A stretch of 9,847 nucleotides of DNA from positions 1 through 9,847 of the forward strand of contig DKLF01000113.1 of the NCBI GenBank assembly GCA_002455655.1, written 5' to 3'. Each line of letters begins with the position of its first letter. Position 1 is the first letter of the stretch. The translations under genes and the position numbers were made by a program. Of the stretch, positions 5,557 to 9,847 are shown one piece after another. Under the pieces are notes generated by a model. The model did no database searches. It was not told the DNA's origin and was given only the letters and a program-made list of their open reading frames with translations. This DNA comes from Oscillibacter sp. UBA6647 (lineage in GTDB: Bacteria; Bacillota; Clostridia; Oscillospirales; Oscillospiraceae).

Positions 5557-6621
5557 ATGGATTTGACCTATAAGGTACCAAGGCAGGCGTATATTGACCT
5601 GCTGGCGGACATGATTCGCCGCAACGAGCGCCGACCCATCCGGGTGTTTACCCTTCTTTTATTGACTGTGGTGCAGATGGCAGCCGTCATTCTGCTTTGT
5701 ATTTTTCGCCTGAATCCGGACCAGCGGGTTTTCTTTCTGGTCTGGTCAATTCTTTTGGCGGCGCTGACAATTCTGCGCCGCTGCACCGTTATGTCCCGGG
5801 CCCGCGGCACGCTGCGGCGTCTGGAGTACACCGGTCAGCTTTCCGAGGAGTTCTGGAAGGAGCATAAGCTGGGCACGACGGACGGACAGTTACGCCTGCG
5901 CTATGGCGCGCAGCGCCTTTCCTGTCCGCTGCACGGTCTTTCCCGGGTGGAGGAGCGGGCGAATGCTCTGCATCTTTACTGCGGGGAAACCATGTTCGAC
6001 ATCGTGCCGGACTTCGCCTTTCCAAATCGGGAGGCTATGGAGCGCTTTGCCCGGTCGCTGCGCGATCAGGCGGCTCATTCCCAGCCGCAGGAGGCGAAGC
6101 GCGAGGATTTGCCCGAAGGCGGCCTTTCCTGGCACATGGAGGGGACCGTTCTTGAAGACGGGCAATACCTTGCCTTCCGCACCCTTTACTACCGGCATCG
6201 CTTTTTGCGCTCCGCCACCTTTGTGCGCCTTGTAATCAGCGTGCTGGCCGTCATCAATCTGTTCCGGGATGCATCCCCCATTAACATCGCTCTGAGCGCC
6301 GTGCTTTTGGTGCTGGCAAATTTGGAGAATCTCTCCATGCTTCCGTTTGTCTGCCGCTTCCGCATCCGGCGGGAGGTGGGCGATTGGCGCGGAAGCGAAG
6401 AATACCGCCTCTCCCTGCGGGGAAATACGGTGGTCTTTGCCTCTGACCGGGCAGAGGCGCGCATCCCTGTGGAAAAAATCAACCTCTGCGAGAAAGTCGG
6501 TCCTTACTATCTGATTGGCTGGAGCAGTTTCCCCGCCGTGGTGCTCCCGGCTCAGGTCTGGCAAACGCCGGAGGCATCCGCCCTTACAGAGGAAATCAAG
6601 GCCCTGTATCAGAGAAAATAG
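5557..6621 (+). CDS. Membrane protein with two tandem YcxB-like units, function unknown
   Basis: The 354-residue protein reads as a duplicated unit. Unit 1 has two membrane segments (about 31-50 and 58-74) and a cytosolic domain at about 103-172 (TTDGQLRLRYGAQRLSCPLH, then DIVPDFAFPNREAMERFARS). Unit 2 has two membrane segments (about 220-236 and 241-263) and a matching domain at about 282-352 (SLRGNTVVFASDRAEARIPV, then AVVLPAQVW and LTEEIKAL). In both, a strand-rich stretch ending in an aromatic/proline motif precedes a last helix, the pattern of the YcxB-like family, whose members usually have one unit of about 150-180 residues. I recognise the fold pattern only; the family has no established biochemical role. 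The ATG has GGAG 7 bases upstream. It lies between transporter and dehydratase genes on the same strand, so it may be a membrane partner or a passenger. The last codon (TAG) overlaps a 5-bp hairpin (GCCTT/AAGGC, 6621-6635). Confidence 0.7.
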   Translation: MDLTYKVPRQAYIDLLADMIRRNERRPIRVFTLLLLTVVQMAAVILLCIFRLNPDQRVFFLVWSILLAALTILRRCTVMSRARGTLRRLEYTGQLSEEFWKEHKLGTTDGQLRLRYGAQRLSCPLHGLSRVEERANALHLYCGETMFDIVPDFAFPNREAMERFARSLRDQAAHSQPQEAKREDLPEGGLSWHMEGTVLEDGQYLAFRTLYYRHRFLRSATFVRLVISVLAVINLFRDASPINIALSAVLLVLANLENLSMLPFVCRFRIRREVGDWRGSEEYRLSLRGNTVVFASDRAEARIPVEKINLCEKVGPYYLIGWSSFPAVVLPAQVWQTPEASALTEEIKALYQRK

Positions 6622-6651
6622 CCTTTTTTTAAGGCAGGAGGTATCGCTTTC

Positions 6652-6939
6652 ATGAATGCACTGATCGTTGACCCAAGAGACAATGTGATTGTTGCCATCG
6701 AGCCGGTTGCCGCAGGAGATACGGTGACGTATCTTGTGGGCGGTGAGCCCGCGTCGCTGACAGCGGCGGAAGATATCATCATCTATCACAAGCTGGCCAT
6801 CCGTGATATCCAAAAGGGCGAGCCGGTGGTTAAATACGGAGAACACATCGGCGCCGCAACGGCGTTTATCCCTGGGGGGGCTCATGTCCACGTTCATAAC
6901 GTGGACAGCATTAAGGAAGACCGTCGGGCCAAGGAATAA
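6652..6939 (+). CDS. Altronate/galactarate dehydratase-type small subunit (SAF domain)
   Basis: The 95-residue protein is a single SAF domain, the N-terminal part of UxaA/GarD-type enzymes made as a separate chain. Diagnostic are YHKLAIRDIQKGEPVVKYGE at 45-64, IGAAT at 66-70 and the closing HVHVHN at 78-83. In the family this domain pairs with the large subunit of a metal-dependent dehydratase (altronate, galactarate) or, as SuyA, with the sulfolactate sulfo-lyase SuyB. A strong AGGAGG (6636-6641) lies 10 bases before the ATG. The large subunit follows after 15 bases, so the two are translated together. A run of seven G at 6874-6880 encodes part of PGGA and is a possible slippage site. The substrate cannot be read from the subunit. 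Confidence 0.9.
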   Translation: MNALIVDPRDNVIVAIEPVAAGDTVTYLVGGEPASLTAAEDIIIYHKLAIRDIQKGEPVVKYGEHIGAATAFIPGGAHVHVHNVDSIKEDRRAKE

Positions 6940-6954
6940 AAGGGGATCACAATC

Positions 6955-8118
6955 ATGACATTTTACGGATATCGCCGCCCGGACGGGCGGGTAGGCGTGC
7001 GGAACAAGGTTCTAATTCTGCCCGCCAGCGTCTGCGCTTCAGACGTCACCCGAATCATCGCCCAGCAGGTTGAGGGCAGCGTAACCTTCAACAATCAGCA
7101 GGGCTGCTCTCAGGTGGCGCCGGACCAGCAGTATACCATGGACATTATGGCCGGCTTTGCGGCCAATCCCAACATTTACGGAACGGTCGTGGTGTCTCTC
7201 GGCTGCGAGAACTGCCAGATGGATCTGGTTGTCGCCGCCATTCGCGAGCGGACCAACAAGCCCATAGAGCAGGTCATCATTCAGGAGGTAGGCGGCACGC
7301 TGAAAGCAGTGGAAATTGCCGTCCGTTACGCCAAGGCAATGGTTGCGGATGCCAGCATGCTTCTTAAAGAAGAATTTCCCATCTCCGAGCTGATTGTCGG
7401 CACGGAATGCGGCGGCTCCGACCCCACCAGCGGCCTTGCCGCAAACCCTGTCATCGGCTCTATGAGCGACCTTCTGGTGGCCGCGGGAGGAACCAGCATT
7501 CTTTCGGAAACCACGGAGTTTATCGGCGCGGAGCACATTCTGGCCCGCCGGGCCGCCACGCCGGAGGTGCATGACCGTATCTACGAAATTATTACCCGCT
7601 TTGAGCAGTCCTTTCACCCCGTGGGCGAGGATGTGCGGGCGGGAAACCCCTCCCCCGGCAACAAGGCAGGCGGCATCACCACGCTGGAGGAAAAGTCTCT
7701 GGGCTGCATTCACAAGGGCGGACACAGCCCGGTCAACGCCGTGTATGACTATGCCAAGCAGGTGGACCCGAAGCAGGGCCTTGTGATTATGGACACGCCG
7801 GGCAACGACCCCGCCTCCGTGGCGGCCATGGTCGCCGGCGGCGCACAGGTGGTGGTGTTTTCCAGCGGGCGGGGGTCCCCCACCGGAAACCCCATCGCGC
7901 CGGTTATCAAAATCACCGGCAACAAGCTGACCTTTGCCAAGATGGAGGACAACATCGATTTCAACGCCGCCCCCCTGATCTATGGCGAGAAAACGGTGGA
8001 GGCCCTTGGCGAGGAGCTTTTGCAGATGGTGGTGGAAACCGCCAGCGGCAAACAAACAAAGGCAGAAGCCCTGGGCTTTACTGAAATCGCAATTGCCAGG
8101 GCGTGCAATTTTGTATGA
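6955..8118 (+). CDS. UxaA-family dehydratase/lyase large subunit
   Basis: The 387-residue protein is the catalytic chain of the altronate/galactarate dehydratase family. It opens with FYGYRRPDGRVGVRNKVLIL, the family's usual start, and carries FNNQQGC (45-51), SLGCENCQ (81-88), GTECGGSDPTSGLAANPVIG (149-168), the LGCIHKGGHSP segment (249-259), MDTPGNDP (279-286) and FSSGRGSPTGNPIAPVIKIT (302-321). Cys and His in these motifs are metal or active-site candidates. Known family reactions are removal of water from D-altronate or D-galactarate and release of sulfite from (2R)-sulfolactate (SuyB). The split two-gene form occurs in both branches, so the reaction is not decided. Beside a TTT transporter and two oxidoreductases, the protein should be the committed catabolic step for the imported acid. 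AGGGG lies 9 bases before the ATG. Confidence 0.92.
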   Translation: MTFYGYRRPDGRVGVRNKVLILPASVCASDVTRIIAQQVEGSVTFNNQQGCSQVAPDQQYTMDIMAGFAANPNIYGTVVVSLGCENCQMDLVVAAIRERTNKPIEQVIIQEVGGTLKAVEIAVRYAKAMVADASMLLKEEFPISELIVGTECGGSDPTSGLAANPVIGSMSDLLVAAGGTSILSETTEFIGAEHILARRAATPEVHDRIYEIITRFEQSFHPVGEDVRAGNPSPGNKAGGITTLEEKSLGCIHKGGHSPVNAVYDYAKQVDPKQGLVIMDTPGNDPASVAAMVAGGAQVVVFSSGRGSPTGNPIAPVIKITGNKLTFAKMEDNIDFNAAPLIYGEKTVEALGEELLQMVVETASGKQTKAEALGFTEIAIARACNFV

Positions 8119-8134
8119 GAAAGGGAGTACACAG

Positions 8135-9139
8135 ATGGAAAAGAAAGTAGTGCGCTGGGGTGTTTTGGGATGCTCCGGCATTGGAAAAAGCCGTACCATC
8201 CCCGGTATGCTTGCCGCGTCCAACGCAGAGTTTTATGCTCTGGCGGGCCGGGACGAGGCAAAGCTGAAGGCTTACGCAGAGCCGTTCGGTCCCAAAAAGC
8301 TCTATACGGATTATCAGGCGCTTCTGGACGATGAGAACGTGGACGCGGTTTACATTCCCCTGCCCAACGGCATTCACATGGAATGGGTGGTAAAAGCCGC
8401 CGCCGCCGGAAAGCACATTCTCTGTGAAAAGCCTCTGGCCCTGAACGAGAGCCAAGTGACGGAGATGTTTGCCGCCGCCGAACAGCACGGCGTTCTTCTG
8501 GAGGAAGCCTATGCCTTCCGTCACGCCCAGCTTGTGCAGAAGGTGAAGGAGATCATTGACAGCGGCGAGATCGGCAAGGTCCGTTATTTGGAATCCAAGC
8601 ACTCCACCTTTGATTCCAACCGTCAGGGCATCCGGTATCAAAAGGGCATGGGCGGCGGCGCGGTATTCGACGTGACGTGCTATAACGTGAGCCTTGTCTC
8701 CTATCTGCTGAACGCGGACCCCACCGATATGCATGTATACTGCGGGTTTGACCCGCAGACGGGCGTGGACACCTCCGACTCTGTGCTGCTGCGTTACGGA
8801 CAGGATGTGTCCGCCATGCTGTACGCGGGGCTGGACGCCTATCCCCGCGGCTGCTTCTCCGTGTTGGGCGAGACGGGCCGCATCGATGTGGACCACAAGT
8901 TCAACAGCCGTGGCCTGTGCCACGTTCGGGTGGGCAAAAACGCCCGTCCCCAGAACGCGGAGTATATCGATGAGGTTGTCACCGATTACACCGTCTGGGT
9001 GGACGACAACTATTATCTGGAAGTTGAGCAGTTTGGCAACGCGATTCTCAGCGGCGCGCCCCTGACCATTTCCCGGGAGGAATCCCTGCGGACGGCCAGA
9101 GTGTGCGACGCCATTCGCAAAGCCGGCGGCGTGGACTGA
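8135..9139 (+). CDS. Gfo/Idh/MocA-family NAD(P)-dependent oxidoreductase
   Basis: The 334-residue protein has an N-terminal Rossmann fold beginning WGVLGCSGIGKSRTIPGML (8-26), a nucleotide-binding loop, and the core YIPLPNGIHMEW (73-84). CEKPLALN (97-104) holds the conserved EKP lysine (Lys99), and EEAYAFRHA (123-131) is the typical motif after it. The C-terminal domain includes GGGAVFDVTCYNVSLVSYLL (173-192), where Asp179 and Tyr183 take the place of the usual D-x-G-x-[HY] catalytic pair; Thr replaces the usual Gly. It most resembles members acting on sugars, sugar acids or dihydrodiols, and the exact substrate is not recognisable. The ATG at 8135 follows AAGGGAG by about 8 bases; longer in-frame upstream starts lie inside the dehydratase gene and lack a ribosome site. 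It begins 17 bases after the dehydratase stop and is the last gene before a terminator. Confidence 0.92.
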   Translation: MEKKVVRWGVLGCSGIGKSRTIPGMLAASNAEFYALAGRDEAKLKAYAEPFGPKKLYTDYQALLDDENVDAVYIPLPNGIHMEWVVKAAAAGKHILCEKPLALNESQVTEMFAAAEQHGVLLEEAYAFRHAQLVQKVKEIIDSGEIGKVRYLESKHSTFDSNRQGIRYQKGMGGGAVFDVTCYNVSLVSYLLNADPTDMHVYCGFDPQTGVDTSDSVLLRYGQDVSAMLYAGLDAYPRGCFSVLGETGRIDVDHKFNSRGLCHVRVGKNARPQNAEYIDEVVTDYTVWVDDNYYLEVEQFGNAILSGAPLTISREESLRTARVCDAIRKAGGVD

Positions 9140-9146
9140 GCTGCAA

Positions 9147-9184
9147 TTTCCCGGCAAGGGGCTTTTCCCTTGTCGGAAAGTTTT
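9147..9184 (+). terminator. Intrinsic terminator closing the dehydratase/oxidoreductase operon
   Basis: TTTCCCGGCAAGGG (9147-9160) pairs with CCCTTGTCGGAAA (9167-9179), with one bulged C and one G-T pair, around a GCTTTT loop. A G and four T follow (9181-9184). It starts seven bases after the stop codon at 9139. Confidence 0.75.
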
Positions 9185-9197
9185 AAAACGCTATCCT
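9170..9197 (+). promoter_or_regulatory. Weak candidate promoter for the aldo/keto reductase
   Basis: TTGTCG (9170-9175) and TATCCT (9192-9197) are 16 bases apart, just after or within the terminator. TAAAAT at 9207-9212 is another possible -10 but lacks a -35. If the terminator works, some promoter must lie in this 96-base gap. Confidence 0.25.
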
Positions 9198-9235
9198 GAC
9201 AGTGTCTAAAATACTCTACAAAAGGAGCGCGGAAT

Positions 9236-9847
9236 ATGAAAAAAAGCGAGTTGAGAAAGAGCGGCATCATGGTTTCCGGTTTGGCGCTTGGAACTTGGGC
9301 CTATTCGGGCGCAGCCCTCTGGGGCGCAAGCGACAATGCGGCCGCACTGGACACCATTCACTTTGCGCTGGAGCACGGCGTCAATCTGATTGACACGGCG
9401 GACAGGTACGGCGATGGCAAATCGGAAGAGGTTGTGGGCGAAGCGCTGAAGGGCCGCCGGGACAAGGCGGTTCTGGCCACCAAGGTTTACACCGACAAGC
9501 TCCGCTATGATGACGTGATCGCCTGTTGCGAGGCCAGCTTGAAGCGTCTCCAGACGGACTATATCGACCTCTATCAGATTCACTGGCCCACGCCCGACAT
9601 CCCTGTGGCAGAGACGTTCCGTGCCTTTGAAGACCTGAAAAAGGCGGGCAAAATCCGAATCGCGGGCGTGTGCAACGCGGGCAAGGGCTGCGCGGCAAGC
9701 CTTGCCGAATACGAGGTTGCCATGAACCAGCTCCCCTATTCCCTGATTTGGCGGATTGTGGAGAAGGAAGTCGTTCCCGCCAGCCTTGCCGCCGGTATGC
9801 CGGTGTGCGCTTATTCCCCGTTGGCGCAGGGCCTGCTCACCGGAAAA
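9236..9847 (+). CDS. Aldo/keto reductase (C-terminus beyond the window)
   Basis: 204 codons are open from the ATG at 9236 to the right edge, about two thirds of the usual 300-330 residues. The fold is plain: SGLALGTWAYSGAALWG near the N-terminus, then the catalytic tetrad Asp53 and Tyr58 in DTADRYGDGKSEE, Lys83 in LATKVY and His116 in LYQIHWP. MNQLPYSLIWRIVEKEVVP and VCAYSPLAQGLLTGK follow, as in AKR families that reduce sugar aldehydes and ketones or oxidise sugar alcohols with NADPH. The usual GVSNF motif reads GVCNAG here, a small departure. An AAAGGAG site precedes the ATG by about 8 bases. The gene follows a terminator, so it may have its own promoter or depend on read-through. Its position fits a sugar or keto-sugar step in the same pathway, which is inference. 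Confidence 0.9.
   Translation, partial: MKKSELRKSGIMVSGLALGTWAYSGAALWGASDNAAALDTIHFALEHGVNLIDTADRYGDGKSEEVVGEALKGRRDKAVLATKVYTDKLRYDDVIACCEASLKRLQTDYIDLYQIHWPTPDIPVAETFRAFEDLKKAGKIRIAGVCNAGKGCAASLAEYEVAMNQLPYSLIWRIVEKEVVPASLAAGMPVCAYSPLAQGLLTGK

Noticed and set aside
5890..6897. 335-codon minus-strand frame opposite the YcxB-like and SAF genes
   Set aside because: It has no recognisable motif, spans a gene boundary on the other strand, and has antisense-like composition.
7982..8134. N-terminal extension of the Gfo/Idh/MocA oxidoreductase
   Set aside because: The extension lies inside the dehydratase gene and is Trp/Arg/Lys-rich; the ATG at 8135 has a good ribosome site and starts directly before the Rossmann motif.
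7039..8223. 394-codon minus-strand frame opposite the dehydratase large subunit
   Set aside because: The plus strand encodes a full-length family protein with conserved motifs; this frame is an artefact of GC-rich third positions, as is the similar one at 8078-9157.
1..9847. tRNA, rRNA, CRISPR array, insertion sequence
   Set aside because: I saw no tRNA-like cloverleaf, rRNA stretch, regularly spaced repeat array, transposase or terminal inverted repeats in the window.

Overview
The window looks like a piece of a gut-type, Gram-positive anaerobe of the class Clostridia (Oscillospiraceae-like). This rests on strong AGGAGG-type ribosome binding sites, low-GC intergenic DNA beside GC-richer genes, a lipoprotein-type binding protein, a YcxB-like membrane protein and a chemoreceptor-like gene. 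The taxonomic call is inferred from gene style, not from a marker gene.

Layout. (1) Bases 1-269, minus strand: the N-terminus of a membrane sensor, most likely a methyl-accepting chemotaxis protein, running off the left edge. (2) Bases 270-1170: about 900 bases of AT-rich DNA without a convincing gene. It holds a candidate promoter for the sensor gene, two separate 11-bp tandem duplications, an orphan intrinsic terminator, a sigma-A-type promoter facing right, a short leader stem-loop, and two near-palindromic CpG-centred elements that look like LacI-family operators. (3) 1171-2196: a LacI-family repressor. (4) 2317-5434: a tripartite tricarboxylate transporter (TTT) in the order small membrane subunit (TctB-like), solute-binding lipoprotein (TctC-like), large membrane subunit (TctA-like). 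(5) 5557-6621: an internally duplicated YcxB-like membrane protein. (6) 6652-8118: a two-gene altronate/galactarate dehydratase-type enzyme, a small SAF-domain subunit followed by the large catalytic subunit. (7) 8135-9139: a Gfo/Idh/MocA-type NAD(P) oxidoreductase, closed by a good terminator. (8) 9236 to the right edge: an aldo/keto reductase, truncated by the window.

How the genes work together (inference). All genes from 1171 onward point the same way. They read as a catabolic unit: a repressor senses a small molecule, the binding-protein-dependent secondary transporter brings in an organic acid, the split UxaA/GarD/SuyAB-type lyase dehydrates (or desulfonates) a hydroxy acid, and the two oxidoreductases interconvert sugar, keto-sugar or sugar-acid forms. 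The substrate cannot be read from the sequence. A sugar acid (aldonate, aldarate) is the default, and a sulfolactate-like compound is a real alternative because SuyAB has the same architecture and is known beside TTT transporters.

Most worth checking: the tandem operator pair in the repressor leader, the perfect 26-bp palindrome between repressor and transporter, the 69-base compound stem-loop between transporter and YcxB-like gene, and the duplicated YcxB-like protein in a catabolic operon.
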